A stretch of DNA of 48,302 nucleotides from an uncultured Microbacterium sp. (GTDB taxonomy: Bacteria > Actinomycetota > Actinomycetes > Actinomycetales > Microbacteriaceae): assembly GCA_947503655.1 (NCBI GenBank), contig CANNEP010000015.1, forward strand, positions 1-48,302, in the 5' to 3' direction. Position numbers and translations under genes: made by a program. Of this stretch, positions 8,192-17,196 are shown one piece after another; within the stretch, counting starts at the first letter, position 1, and each line of letters opens with the position of its first letter. Below the pieces are notes generated by a model. That model was not told the DNA's origin and ran no database searches. It saw nothing but the letters and a program-made list of their open reading frames with translations.

Positions 8192-8368
8192 TTAGCTGGC
8201 CTTCGGCGGCAATCCGCGCGCCGCGCGCTCTTGTGCTTCGATGTCAGCGTAGGTCGAGCGCTCCTTGCGGTCCATGCGCACAATCGATCGCATGATGAAG
8301 AAGAAAACCACGCAGACCACGATGGTCGGCAATATCGACCAGACGACGGCTGACCAGTAGGGATCCAT
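8192..8368 (-). CDS. Small single-pass membrane protein (58 aa)
   Basis: A 58-codon frame opens at ATG 8368. It encodes a hydrophobic helix at about residues 6-27 (rich in V, I and F), then a basic segment (IVRMDRKERS) and an acidic/Ala-rich tail ending GLPPKAS. The charge distribution predicts an N-out, C-in peptide. It lies about 50 bp upstream of cls on the same strand. No function can be assigned; small membrane peptides of this shape are common in Microbacteriaceae. Confidence 0.7.
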   Translation of the reverse strand: MDPYWSAVVWSILPTIVVCVVFFFIMRSIVRMDRKERSTYADIEAQERAARGLPPKAS

Positions 8369-8502
8369 ATCCTCAGTCTACCGTCGTTCCCTGAGTGCAA
8401 TGCTGGGCAAAGGCTCCTCCCCAGGTGACCTTCTCGGGCCTCTTCTCCCCCATCAGCCTGCTTCTTGGTTGCGGCCCCCGCGCGAAGCGCACGCTGGGGC
8501 GC

Positions 8503-9558
8503 ATGACAACTACTTTTCGAGCACATTCCGCCGCCGACCTCTTGTCGGCCATTCCGACGATGGCGGGCTACAACCCGGCTGATTCTGTCGTGGTTCTCCC
8601 CTTTGCCGGCAGTACGTCGGTCGGACTATTTCGCTTTGATCTGCCGGTGATGCAGCCGCAACAGTTTGCGGCCTCCGCGCTCGGTATCGTGTGCCGGCTG
8701 GAGGAGACGACCGGCATGATCGTCGTCATATATGCCGGTAACACGGTGGCGACGCCACTGTCGAACCCGTTTGCGCCGGTGGCCGACGCTCTTCGCGTCA
8801 CCGCTGACGCGTGCGGCATTGAGCTGGGCGATGTGATCACGGTCGCCCAGAATGGCTGGTTCAGCGAGGCTGACGACGAGGTTCATGCGCACAGCGAGAT
8901 TGGCGATGGTCCCGACGTCGGTGCGCCGAAGCCCAAGGCGAATCAGTCCAGCGGGACCAGGCTGCCGCGGGTCGATGCGGGTCGCATGCGTGAGATGCGT
9001 GCTGAGCTGGCACGTTTGGATGAGGCGTCGGGCGTCGAAGCACCGCGTGAGGTGGCCGAGCGCCTGGTACGCATGAACGACGTGTTTGAAGCGGCTGTTG
9101 AGGCGCAGCGCGGCAGCGTCGCGGGTGACGCTCTGCTGCTGTGGTTGCTGAGTCGGCCATCGTTTCGTGACGTGGCGCTCGCACAGTGGTGTTACGACGC
9201 CGACACCGCCGAAGAGGTGCTGGAGTTTCAACTCGATTTTCTCGACGGCGAGCCAGAGCCACCGGAGGCACTGTTCTTGATGGGTGAGGGACCGGCACCC
9301 GATGCTGACCGATTACGTGCCGCGTTACGTCGTATGCGGCAGCTGGCCGCGTGCGCGTCGGGTCGCGACCGAGCCGCTCCCCTGGCGTGCGCCGCGTGGC
9401 TCAGCTGGGCGCTCGGCATGTCAACGCACGCCGCGTCCTACGCGCAGAAGGCGCTGCGCGCGCAACCGAGTTATGGTCTCGCCCAGATTGTCGCGACTCT
9501 GTGCGCGAACGGGCATTTGCCGCTGTGGGCCTTCCCCGCTGAGAACCGACGACGGTGA
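8503..9558 (+). CDS. DUF4192 family protein
   Basis: The product is 351 aa. The N-terminus (HSAADLLSAIPTMAGYNP followed by DSVVVLPF) is the hallmark of DUF4192, an actinobacterial family of unknown function, predicted cytoplasmic. The middle is charged and variable. The C-terminal third is an Ala/Arg/Leu-rich helical array resembling repeats (ACAAWLSWALG, YAQKALRAQPSYGLAQIVATL). I chose ATG 8503 because it begins the family signature; the longer in-frame start at 8395 adds a non-conserved segment. Only a weak TGGGG ribosome site is visible. Confidence 0.85.
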   Translation: MTTTFRAHSAADLLSAIPTMAGYNPADSVVVLPFAGSTSVGLFRFDLPVMQPQQFAASALGIVCRLEETTGMIVVIYAGNTVATPLSNPFAPVADALRVTADACGIELGDVITVAQNGWFSEADDEVHAHSEIGDGPDVGAPKPKANQSSGTRLPRVDAGRMREMRAELARLDEASGVEAPREVAERLVRMNDVFEAAVEAQRGSVAGDALLLWLLSRPSFRDVALAQWCYDADTAEEVLEFQLDFLDGEPEPPEALFLMGEGPAPDADRLRAALRRMRQLAACASGRDRAAPLACAAWLSWALGMSTHAASYAQKALRAQPSYGLAQIVATLCANGHLPLWAFPAENRRR

Positions 9559-9630
9559 GGAGTGCGGTGTGGGTGAGAGCTCGGGAGCTTGGCCAGAGTG
9601 GGCCCAGTGGCATCGGTGGCTAAAAACGAC

Positions 9631-9662
9631 ACTGGCGCACCGGCCGAAGCCAGTGCGCCAGT
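9631..9662 (-). terminator. lysS terminator
   Basis: ACTGGCGCAC and GTGCGCCAGT pair perfectly over ten bases with a 12-base loop. On the minus strand a GTTTTTAG tract follows. It lies between the convergent DUF4192 gene and lysS. Confidence 0.85.
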
Positions 9663-9677
9663 GCGATGAAAGAATCG

Positions 9678-11201
9678 CTACTTCACGAGGGGGAAGAGAA
9701 TCGTTTCGCGAATGCCGAGGCCGGTGATGGCCATCAGCAGGCGGTCGATGCCCATGCCCATGCCACCCGTCGGCGGCATGGCGTGCTCGAGAGCGCGCAA
9801 GAATTCTTCATCGACGCGCATCGCTTCATCGTCACCGCGGGCGGCAAGCTTGGCCTGCTCGACGAAGCGCTCGCGCTGGATGACGGGGTCGATGAGTTCG
9901 GAGTAGCCGGTGGCCAGCTCGAAGCCGCGAACGTAGAGGTCCCACTTCTCGACAACGCCCGGAATGCTGCGGTGCTCACGCACGAGCGGGCTGGTGTCGA
10001 CGGGGAAGTCCATGACGAACGTGGGGCGCTCGAGGCCGCCCTTCACGAAGTGCTCCCAGAGCTCTTCCACGTACTTGCCGTGGGTCGCGACCTTCTCCGG
10101 AACGTCGACGCCCTCCTTGTCGGCGAGAGCCTTGAGGTCTGCGAGCGACGTCTCCGGCGTGATCGTCACGCCAGCGGCAGCCGACAGCGAGTCGTACATC
10201 GAGATGCGGTCCCACTGACCACCGAGGTCAAACTCGGTGCCGTCTGCCCAAGTCACCGTTGTCGATCCGGAAACAGCGATCGCTGCTTCCTGGATGAGCT
10301 CCTGCGTGAGGTCGGCAATGCCGTTGTAGTCGGTGTACGACTGGTAGGCCTCGAGCATGGCGAACTCGGGGCTGTGCGTGGAGTCAGCGCCCTCGTTGCG
10401 GAAGTTGCGGTTGATCTCGAACACGCGGTCCAGGCCACCGACAACGGCACGCTTGAGGTACAGCTCGGGAGCGATGCGCAGGTAGAGGTCGGTGTCGAAC
10501 GCGTTTGAGTTCGTGATGAACGGACGAGCCGAAGCGCCACCGTGCTGCACCTGGAGCATCGGGGTCTCGATCTCAAGGAAGTCGCGCTTTGCAAACGTGG
10601 CGCGCAGCGACGCGTTGGTCTTGGCACGGGCGACAGCGTTGGCACGAGCCTGGTCGCGCACGATCAGGTCAAGGAAGCGGCTACGAACGCGGGTCTCTTC
10701 GCTCAGCTCGGAGTACATGTTCGGCAGCGGCAGAATCGCCTTCGATGCGATCTGCCACTCGTTCACCATGATCGACAGTTCACCACGGCGGGAGGAGATG
10801 ACCTCGCCCGAGACGAAGACGTGGTCGCCGAGGTCAACGAGCTCCTTGTACGCCGCGAGGGATTCTTCGCCGACGTTTGCGAGCGAGATCATGGCCTGAA
10901 TGCGCGAGCCGTCGCCGGCCTGCAGCGTGGCGAAGCACAGCTTGCCGGTGTTGCGGCTGAAGACGACGCGGCCAGCAACGCCAGCGGTCACGCCGGTAGC
11001 GGTGTCAGCCTCAAGCTCGCCGTACTCGGCGCGCAGCGCACCGATCGTCGTGGTGACCGGAACGGTGACGGGGTACGCGCCACCGGCGAGGCTGTCTCGC
11101 TGCTCGATCAGCTTCGCGCGCTTTGCCAGACGAACGGCCTTCTGCTCGAAGATGTCTTCTTCGGTGGGTTCGGTGGGCTCAGCGGACTGCTGGTCAGACA
11201 T
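9678..11201 (-). CDS. lysS: Lysyl-tRNA synthetase, class II
   Basis: The product is 507 aa. An N-terminal OB-fold anticodon-binding domain (about 60-165) is followed by the class II core. Motif 2 is seen in FEINRNFRNEG with THSPEFAMLEAYQ after it, and motif 3 in MGMGIDRLLMAI at the C-terminus. It charges tRNA-Lys. A strong AGGAGA site precedes ATG 11201. It is the downstream end of the long minus-strand block that begins with ftsH and the folate genes, though a gap of about 70 bp separates it from the DUF2520 gene. Confidence 0.97.
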   Translation of the reverse strand: MSDQQSAEPTEPTEEDIFEQKAVRLAKRAKLIEQRDSLAGGAYPVTVPVTTTIGALRAEYGELEADTATGVTAGVAGRVVFSRNTGKLCFATLQAGDGSRIQAMISLANVGEESLAAYKELVDLGDHVFVSGEVISSRRGELSIMVNEWQIASKAILPLPNMYSELSEETRVRSRFLDLIVRDQARANAVARAKTNASLRATFAKRDFLEIETPMLQVQHGGASARPFITNSNAFDTDLYLRIAPELYLKRAVVGGLDRVFEINRNFRNEGADSTHSPEFAMLEAYQSYTDYNGIADLTQELIQEAAIAVSGSTTVTWADGTEFDLGGQWDRISMYDSLSAAAGVTITPETSLADLKALADKEGVDVPEKVATHGKYVEELWEHFVKGGLERPTFVMDFPVDTSPLVREHRSIPGVVEKWDLYVRGFELATGYSELIDPVIQRERFVEQAKLAARGDDEAMRVDEEFLRALEHAMPPTGGMGMGIDRLLMAITGLGIRETILFPLVK

Positions 11202-11273
11202 GGGATCTCCTCAAAAAGTCAACCCCTAGTCTATCGAGCCGAACCTGTGCGCCCGACCGGTGACCGGCGTGCG

Positions 11274-12032
11274 TCAGTTGTCGTCGTCGGGGCCGTCAGG
11301 AAGCTCGGCCCAGTCGTCACCGAGAAAGTCGTCAAGCTCGGTGACGGCGAGGTCGCGAGGCGTTGCTTCGCTCAGCGCCCGGTCGACCGTGGAGCGAATC
11401 AGCGCCGACAGATACCCACCCGGGTTCTCGACGCCAATGCCCCGCAACAGGTCGGATGCCTGATGCACAATGGCGCTCGAGAACGTCGTCGCGGTCTGGA
11501 TGGCCTCGGCGTATGCGGGGCGATCTGCTTCATCGACAACGATCGGCTCACACCCCATCTCCACCGCGAGCGCCTGCGCAATCGGCAGCACCGGGCCGGG
11601 TGCGGTGACTGCGGCCCACGCGGACTGCAACTGTGTCAGGTCAATGCGGGAGCCGGTGAAGCTGATGGCAGGGTGAACGGCGAGCGGAATCGCACCCTTT
11701 TCGGCTGCGGGCCGCAGCACCTCAACCCCGTATGCGGCGTCAACGTGCATCACGAGCTGGCCCATTTGCCAGGCGCCCACCTGAGCAAGGCCAGTCACGA
11801 GCGCGGGTAACTCGTCGTGAGGCACAGCGAGCACGACGAGTTCGCTGCGCCGGAGAATCTCTCCGGCTTCCAGCAGCGGAACGTGAGGAAGCATCGCGCT
11901 GACGCGGTCGTCTTCACTCCCCCGCGTGATTCCGGTGAGGGCGTGGCCAGCGCCCGCGAGTGCGGCGGCGATCACCGGCCCGACGGTTCCGGCACCAATA
12001 ACACCAACGCCGAGTCTGCCTTCTCGGGTCAT
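11274..12032 (-). CDS. Rossmann-like/DUF2520 dehydrogenase-like protein
   Basis: The product is 252 aa. It opens with a nucleotide-binding GVIGAGTVGPVIAAAL motif, followed by LAVPHDEL and the HPAISFTG element typical of Rossmann-like plus DUF2520 proteins, which resemble prephenate or pyrroline-5-carboxylate dehydrogenases. The reaction is unknown. In actinobacteria this gene often lies between folK and panC/lysS; here pan genes are absent from the window. ATG 12032 overlaps the stop of the upstream PH-domain gene (ATGA), which decides the start. The C-terminus is acidic. Confidence 0.85.
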   Translation of the reverse strand: MTREGRLGVGVIGAGTVGPVIAAALAGAGHALTGITRGSEDDRVSAMLPHVPLLEAGEILRRSELVVLAVPHDELPALVTGLAQVGAWQMGQLVMHVDAAYGVEVLRPAAEKGAIPLAVHPAISFTGSRIDLTQLQSAWAAVTAPGPVLPIAQALAVEMGCEPIVVDEADRPAYAEAIQTATTFSSAIVHQASDLLRGIGVENPGGYLSALIRSTVDRALSEATPRDLAVTELDDFLGDDWAELPDGPDDDN

Positions 12033-13738
12033 ACCGTCTCCCCCGTCTGCGGAGCCGACGGCGCACTCGAAGCCGCAACTACTGGTTCCGCCTCCGCGCT
12101 CGCACCCCAACGGTGGGTGTGGTCTTCGTTTCCGGCGGCAAGAATTCCCACCTCGGCCTGCGCCCACACAGCGAGGAGCGCGTCACGGTCGATGGCCCCC
12201 AGGTTTCCGGTGAAGGAGCCCATCACCGTGTGCACCTGCAGGGTGCCAACACTGAGCAGGCGATCGAGCGGGCCCTGCGTCATCGCGACGCTCTGCACGC
12301 GCGCGAGCGGGAAGATCGCGAGCGAACGCCAGATCTGGCCGCGGCGCAGCATGATGGCGCGCGGGTGCATCAGGAATCCGTTGCGTCGGAACGACAGCGG
12401 ACGAATGAACCAGGCGCGCTTCGGCGTCACGGTGAACGGGTCGTTCTTGGGGAGCCGTGCGGCACCGTGCTCAAACGCGTACGCCCAGTCGCTCGCGGCA
12501 ACATCGGGCATGAGCAACGCGAGAACCTTTTCGACATCGGCGCGCTCACCGACGGGCAGTACCACCTGGAACTGGTCGACCTGCCCCTGGTTGATGTTCT
12601 TTCCGCTGAGGCGGATGAGGCGAATGCGGTACCAGCCGAATGGCCGCCACATGAGCGATTGTGTGACGGCGAGAGCGTGCACGCGACCCGGCGGCAGAAT
12701 CTCGGTGATCGTCGTGGTGAGACCAAACACCACGCGCACACCATCCGGCGTTGGCGCAATCGAGTACCGCAGCGACTTGAATAGTTGGCTGATGTTCACA
12801 CCCGCGATCGCCAAGAAGGCGGGCACGAGGGAGAACAGAATCCACGGCTGGTCGGTCACGTTAACCATGACGATGATCAACGCGGCCATCGCGATGAGCC
12901 CGATGGTGCTGGTGCTGATCAGAGTCGAGGCGATCAGGCGTTCGGTCGGAATCGACACGACGCTCGCGGGCTCACCCACCGGGGTCTCGGCACCGCTGAC
13001 GAGCCCAGTAACGCCCGCACCAAACGTGTCGAGAATGTGGGCACGCTGTGCGGCCGACGGGTTGCCGGTGCGCTCGGCACGTGCGATCCGGGCGCCCGAT
13101 GCGAGGCGCAGAATGTCGCTGCGCACCAGTTCTGCGTTGCGCGTCGTGAGGTACTCCAACGGTACGTTCGCGTCGTTACCCGCGCCCACAACTTCAAGCT
13201 TGGCGAGACCAATCAGGCGCGCAACAAACGGACGCGTGAGGTTGACACCCTGCACCCGGTCAAGCGGTGCGCGGCGGTGCTTGCGAAACAGAATGCCCTG
13301 CGTGACCTCAACGTCGGCTTCGCTAATGCGGAACTTGTGGAACCGCCACGACAGATAAAAGCCACCGATGAACAGCACGAGCGCGCCGGCAGTCACGCCG
13401 AGCGCGGCAAGCCACAGGTTGTTCGCGAGTACCCAGTCGATGGGGTCACCGTTGAACTCATCCATGTATTCGTTGAGCTCATCGGCCGGGAAGAAGATGC
13501 TGACGATGCGCCCCTGCAGGTTGCTGAGGACGATACCGAACAGCACAATCAGCACGATGCCGCCCTGCAACAGCGGCGTCAACGGGTGCAGGCGGTGCCA
13601 TTCGCCGTCGCTCAGATCGCTCTGCAGAACGGGGCCGGCGGAACCATGGGGTTGCGCGGGTGCGTACGAGCCGGGATGCGCAGGCGCCCCGTCGACGGGG
13701 TCGGCGGGGATCCGCGGCGGGTAGAGGTTGCCGCTCAC
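12029..13738 (-). CDS. Bacterial PH-domain membrane protein, YdbT-like
   Basis: The product is 569 aa from a GTG start that overlaps the upstream stop (GTGA), which is why I reject the longer frame reaching 13948. It has a Pro-rich N-terminal cytoplasmic segment and two helices at about residues 50-75 and 100-125. Repeated bPH_2 (DUF304) modules follow, marked by RISEADVEVTQGILFRKHR and RAPLDRVQGVNL, separated by another helix pair. YdbS/YdbT-type pairs are envelope proteins, reported in Bacillus to protect against some bacteriocins. The biochemical role is unknown. It pairs with the smaller YdbS-like gene just upstream. Confidence 0.85.
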   Translation of the reverse strand: MSGNLYPPRIPADPVDGAPAHPGSYAPAQPHGSAGPVLQSDLSDGEWHRLHPLTPLLQGGIVLIVLFGIVLSNLQGRIVSIFFPADELNEYMDEFNGDPIDWVLANNLWLAALGVTAGALVLFIGGFYLSWRFHKFRISEADVEVTQGILFRKHRRAPLDRVQGVNLTRPFVARLIGLAKLEVVGAGNDANVPLEYLTTRNAELVRSDILRLASGARIARAERTGNPSAAQRAHILDTFGAGVTGLVSGAETPVGEPASVVSIPTERLIASTLISTSTIGLIAMAALIIVMVNVTDQPWILFSLVPAFLAIAGVNISQLFKSLRYSIAPTPDGVRVVFGLTTTITEILPPGRVHALAVTQSLMWRPFGWYRIRLIRLSGKNINQGQVDQFQVVLPVGERADVEKVLALLMPDVAASDWAYAFEHGAARLPKNDPFTVTPKRAWFIRPLSFRRNGFLMHPRAIMLRRGQIWRSLAIFPLARVQSVAMTQGPLDRLLSVGTLQVHTVMGSFTGNLGAIDRDALLAVWAQAEVGILAAGNEDHTHRWGASAEAEPVVAASSAPSAPQTGETV

Positions 13739-14418
13739 AGTCCGGTCCGTCGCGTTTCTGCGACGTCGATCAGGGTGTCGCGAAGAACCTCTGCGGCCTC
13801 CTGCGTGAGGCCGGGAATCGTGACGCCCGTCGTTGCCGCAGCGGTCACCATTTTGAGCTGTGCGAGGCCGAAGCCACGGTCCATCGGGCCGTGCGAAATG
13901 TCGACGAGCTGCATGCGACCGTACGGCACGGCAACAATGCGTTGCCACAGAATGCCCTTGCGAAATACCAGGTCGTCATCGCGCAAGCGGTACCCGATGG
14001 CACGCGCCTGACGCGGCGTGATGATCATCGTGACCAGCAGAAGCGCGGTTCCGGCACCGAGTACGATCCAGATCCACCCGTTGTTCGGAATGATGTCCAC
14101 CAGCATGGCAACCACGACGGCGGCCGGAAGAAGCAGCAGCAGAGCGCTGGCGATGAGCTGCTCCCGCACATACTTCGGCGAAATCTGGTGCCACGTGCCG
14201 TCCAGCTCCAGCCGCTTTTCCGAGCGCGCCGTCTTCAACCCTGTGAAGGTTCCGCTATCCAGTACCGGGTGCGGCCCATTCGACGGCACCGCGGCCGGCT
14301 GCATGGACTCGACGAGCGGAACCTGCGGCTGAGCGGGTGTGACCTGCGGCTGAGCTGGAGGCAACGGCGGCTGCACCGGAACGACAGGCTCAGAGTTCGG
14401 TTGCATGGGGGTCGTCAT
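13735..14418 (-). CDS. Bacterial PH-domain membrane protein, YdbS-like
   Basis: The product is 227 aa. A Pro/Gln-rich N-terminal arm (about 1-50) precedes two helices (about 90-135) and a bPH_2 module containing YRLRDDDLVFRKGILW and VPYGRMQLVDISHGPMDR, characteristic of YdbS. Three consecutive ATG codons occur at 14424, 14421 and 14418. AAGGA is best spaced for 14418, so I use that one. The start lies inside the end of the DUF3180 gene, indicating coupling. It probably acts with the YdbT-like product. Confidence 0.85.
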   Translation of the reverse strand: MTTPMQPNSEPVVPVQPPLPPAQPQVTPAQPQVPLVESMQPAAVPSNGPHPVLDSGTFTGLKTARSEKRLELDGTWHQISPKYVREQLIASALLLLLPAAVVVAMLVDIIPNNGWIWIVLGAGTALLLVTMIITPRQARAIGYRLRDDDLVFRKGILWQRIVAVPYGRMQLVDISHGPMDRGFGLAQLKMVTAAATTGVTIPGLTQEAAEVLRDTLIDVAETRRTGL

Positions 14419-14857
14419 CATCATCCTTCGGCAGCACGCAAAAACTTTCAGCTACCAGGGCGGCGATAACAAGCAAAACAGCGACGCCAACGGTCACCCC
14501 AATAACCGTGACTGAGCCTACCGGGGGTTGCACCGGCCGGGTCAACAGAAAGCCGAGGAGTCCCAGCCCGAACCCAGCCGACACGGCACCGACGAGGCTC
14601 GCAGAGCGCGCGAGGGTCACCGTGCGGAAGGCCCGAATCGCGTCAACCGAACCGGGCTTCGCGCCCTTCAATTGGCGGCGCACCGGCCACGCGAAGTACA
14701 GGCACGCGATCGCCAGCAGTGCCAGGACGATCGGCAACGACCACGCGGGCGTGAACGTCGGCTGGCGCATCCAGGTCAGAACCTGGTCGGTGAGGAACCC
14801 GGCGACGAGACCTGCGCCGGCAGCAATGGAGAGCGCACGTGCGCCAGTGCGCTTCAT
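14390..14857 (-). CDS. DUF3180 membrane protein
   Basis: The product is 155 aa with four predicted membrane helices (about 9-28, 39-59, 84-106, 118-140) and an acidic tail. It matches DUF3180, an actinobacterial family of unknown function that usually follows folK, exactly as here. Its ATG overlaps the folK stop by four bases. Confidence 0.85.
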   Translation of the reverse strand: MKRTGARALSIAAGAGLVAGFLTDQVLTWMRQPTFTPAWSLPIVLALLAIACLYFAWPVRRQLKGAKPGSVDAIRAFRTVTLARSASLVGAVSAGFGLGLLGFLLTRPVQPPVGSVTVIGVTVGVAVLLVIAALVAESFCVLPKDDDDDPHATEL

Positions 14858-15381
14858 GCTTCACCCCGCAGCCCGGCCAGCAGATCAGCGACGCGGCCGT
14901 AGCCGACGAGCTCGGCGTCAGCGTCGAGCGTCAGCCACGGTGCGAGAACGAAGTCGCGTTCAGCGGCACGCGGGTGCGGCAACAGCAGGTGCGGATCATC
15001 GCTCTGCACGTCACCGTACGCGATGAGGTCGAGGTCGAGCGTGCGATCACCCCAGCGCACAATGCGCTCCCGACCGTGCTCCTTTTCAATGCCGTGCAGG
15101 TGCGCGAGCAACATGCTCGGCGCGAGCGTCGTGGTGACGAGCGCGACGGTGTTGAGGTACGAGGGCTTCGAGTCGTCGAGCCCCTCAAGCGTGAGAGCAA
15201 CGGATTCGATCGGCTCGGCCATCGTCACGTCGGTCGTGAGCGGCAGCTTCGCGAGTGCGTCACGCGCGTCAGCAACGATCTGCGCGCGGTCACCGAGGTT
15301 GGATCCGAGTGCGACGACAGCGCGCACCGGTGCGCGGCGGGCGCTGGGTGGCGGCGGCGTGATCGGGCCCGGACGCCTCAT
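14854..15381 (-). CDS. folK: 2-amino-4-hydroxy-6-hydroxymethyldihydropteridine pyrophosphokinase
   Basis: The product is 175 aa. It has VVALGSNLGDR near residues 24-34, the RWGDRTLDLDLIAYG catalytic/Mg-binding motif, and LPHPRAAERDFVLAPW, all diagnostic for HPPK. It transfers pyrophosphate from ATP to the pterin, the step before dihydropteroate synthase. The ATG overlaps the folB stop (ATGA). Confidence 0.96.
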   Translation of the reverse strand: MRRPGPITPPPPSARRAPVRAVVALGSNLGDRAQIVADARDALAKLPLTTDVTMAEPIESVALTLEGLDDSKPSYLNTVALVTTTLAPSMLLAHLHGIEKEHGRERIVRWGDRTLDLDLIAYGDVQSDDPHLLLPHPRAAERDFVLAPWLTLDADAELVGYGRVADLLAGLRGEA

Positions 15382-15815
15382 GTGGCGTCTGCTTCCGTCG
15401 ACGGAACCACGGTGCGAGCCGCAGCATCCGTGGCGGCTACAGCACTGGTTCCGCTCGTCTGCTCCCGCTCAACCGTCACTGAAACGTCCGCGAAGGTTTG
15501 CTCGATCGGAGCCTGCGGCTTGTGCACCGTGATGCGGCACCACTGCACGCGGGCATCTCGCAGAGTCTCGGTGGCGAGGCGCTCGGCGAGGGTTTCGATG
15601 AGGTTGACAGGTTCGCCTGCGACGATCGCGGCGAGCGCATCGGCGAGCTCGCCGTAGTGCACGGTGTCGAGTACATCGTCGGAAGCTGCGGCGACCGCGA
15701 GGTCGAGGCGCAGTGTGACGTCGATGACGAACTCCTGGCCGTTCTCGCGCTCAAAATCGAAGACACCGTGGCGGCCGAAAACGCGCAGCCCGGTGAGGGT
15801 GATGAGATCAGTCAT
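15378..15815 (-). CDS. folB: Dihydroneopterin aldolase
   Basis: The product is 145 aa. GLRVFGRHGVFDFERENGQ and FVIDVTLRLDL match the FolB N-terminus, and NLIETLAERLA follows mid-protein. The C-terminal 25 residues form an Ala/Thr-rich extension beyond the usual length of about 120. It converts dihydroneopterin to the hydroxymethyl pterin. ATG 15815 overlaps the end of folP by eight bases; the longer open frame upstream is a shadow of folP. Confidence 0.95.
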   Translation of the reverse strand: MTDLITLTGLRVFGRHGVFDFERENGQEFVIDVTLRLDLAVAAASDDVLDTVHYGELADALAAIVAGEPVNLIETLAERLATETLRDARVQWCRITVHKPQAPIEQTFADVSVTVEREQTSGTSAVAATDAAARTVVPSTEADAT

Positions 15816-16611
15816 TCGTGACTCCTTGCCAGGCTGCAGCGACGGCGAGAGCATCGCGGTTGACGGCGACGTTGTGTACGCGCACGGCCCATGCTCCGGC
15901 CTGTGCGGCGAGCACCGAGGTGACGGCCGTCGCGACGTCGCGCTGCTCTTCGGTGGCGTCATCGCCGAGCGCAGTTGTGAAGAAGCGCTTGCGTGACGTT
16001 CCGATCAGCACGCGGTGGCCGAGGGCGCTGACGTGGTCGAGCTCACGCAGCAGAGTCCAGTTGTGCTCGGCCGTCTTCGCGAAGCCCACGCCGGGGTCAA
16101 CGACGATGCGCTCGGGGGCGATACCCGCGGCGAGAGCACCGGCGAGTCGCTCGGTGATTTCGGCTGCGACCTCGGCACCGACGTTTGTGTAGTTCGCCAG
16201 GGCATACATGTCGCTCGACGGGCCGCGCCAGTGACCGAGCACGTAGTCGGCGCCGCTTTCGGCGGCCGCGGCGTACATGTCGGGGTCAGCCAAGCCACCC
16301 GCAACATCATTGATGTATCTGGCCCCGGCGCGTACTGCGGCGGCCGCGGTTGACGCATTCATGGTGTCGATGCTGATGACGGCACCCGCCTCAGCTAGCG
16401 CTTCAATTACCCGAATCACGCGCTGCTGCTCGACCTCGACCGGCACGCGCTGTGAACCAGGGCGCGTGGATTCGCCACCGATGTCAAGCACGTGAGCGCC
16501 GGCGGCCAGCAGCTCGTGACCGTGCGCGATCGCAGCGTCCACCGAGGCGTAACGCCCACCGTCGGAGAAAGAATCAGGTGTGACGTTGACGATGCCCCAC
16601 AGCTGGGTCAT
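15808..16611 (-). CDS. folP: Dihydropteroate synthase
   Basis: The product is 267 aa. It has GIVNVTPDSFSDGG at residues 5-18, DIGGESTRPGSQ, VVDPGVGFAKT and LIGTSRKRF, the complete set of DHPS motifs. It condenses p-aminobenzoate with the pterin pyrophosphate and is the sulfonamide target. ATG 16611 overlaps the folE stop (ATGA), fixing the start; the frame open to 16944 is not real. Confidence 0.97.
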   Translation of the reverse strand: MTQLWGIVNVTPDSFSDGGRYASVDAAIAHGHELLAAGAHVLDIGGESTRPGSQRVPVEVEQQRVIRVIEALAEAGAVISIDTMNASTAAAAVRAGARYINDVAGGLADPDMYAAAAESGADYVLGHWRGPSSDMYALANYTNVGAEVAAEITERLAGALAAGIAPERIVVDPGVGFAKTAEHNWTLLRELDHVSALGHRVLIGTSRKRFFTTALGDDATEEQRDVATAVTSVLAAQAGAWAVRVHNVAVNRDALAVAAAWQGVTND

Positions 16612-17195
16612 GCGCCGCGGCCAATCAAAGCGATCAGTTCTGCACGTGCTGCGGGCTCGGCAAGCTCGCCGCGGGCCGCGATCGTCACGGTGCTCGCGTC
16701 GACCTGCTTGCCGCCGCGGGCGGTGACGCACTGGTGCTGGGCGTCGAGAATCACGAGGGATCCGCGCGCGTTGAGCTTCGTTGCAATCGTCTCGGCGATC
16801 TGCTCCCCCAGCCGCTCCTGCACCTGCGGGCGGGCGGCGAGAATCTCGACGACCTTCGGCAGCGCGCCGAGCCCCACGACATCGTCGCCGGGAAGGTACG
16901 CAATGTGCGCCCGCCCGAGGAAGGGCAGCAGGTGATGCTCGCACATCGATCGGAAGTGCACGTCACGCAAAATCACCGCGCCCGACGGCACCGTCTCTGG
17001 TGCCGGGCCGTGCGAAACGCTGATCGTGTGCGAGAGTGGTTCACTCTCATCCATGCCAACGCCGCTGAAAAACTCAGCCCACGTCGTCGCCACCCGCTCC
17101 GGGGTTCCGCTCAGCCCTGGACGCTCCGGGTCTTCACCGATCGCAACGATCAGTTCGCGAACGAGCTCCGCAATGCGAGCGCGATCAACGGCCAT
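16608..17195 (-). CDS. folE: GTP cyclohydrolase I
   Basis: The product is 195 aa. It has the zinc and active-site signature MCEHHLLPFLGR and the later DAQHQCVTARG with its zinc cysteine, plus QVQERLGEQIA, all typical of FolE type I. It makes dihydroneopterin triphosphate from GTP, the first pterin step. ATG 17195 lies one base after the ftsH stop, so ftsH and folE are tightly linked. Confidence 0.97.
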   Translation of the reverse strand: MAVDRARIAELVRELIVAIGEDPERPGLSGTPERVATTWAEFFSGVGMDESEPLSHTISVSHGPAPETVPSGAVILRDVHFRSMCEHHLLPFLGRAHIAYLPGDDVVGLGALPKVVEILAARPQVQERLGEQIAETIATKLNARGSLVILDAQHQCVTARGGKQVDASTVTIAARGELAEPAARAELIALIGRGA

Positions 17196-17196
17196 G

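Noticed and set aside
13739..13948. Upstream extension of the YdbT-like frame
   Set aside because: It overlaps the YdbS-like gene and encodes Arg/His-rich nonsense; the GTGA overlap gives the natural start.
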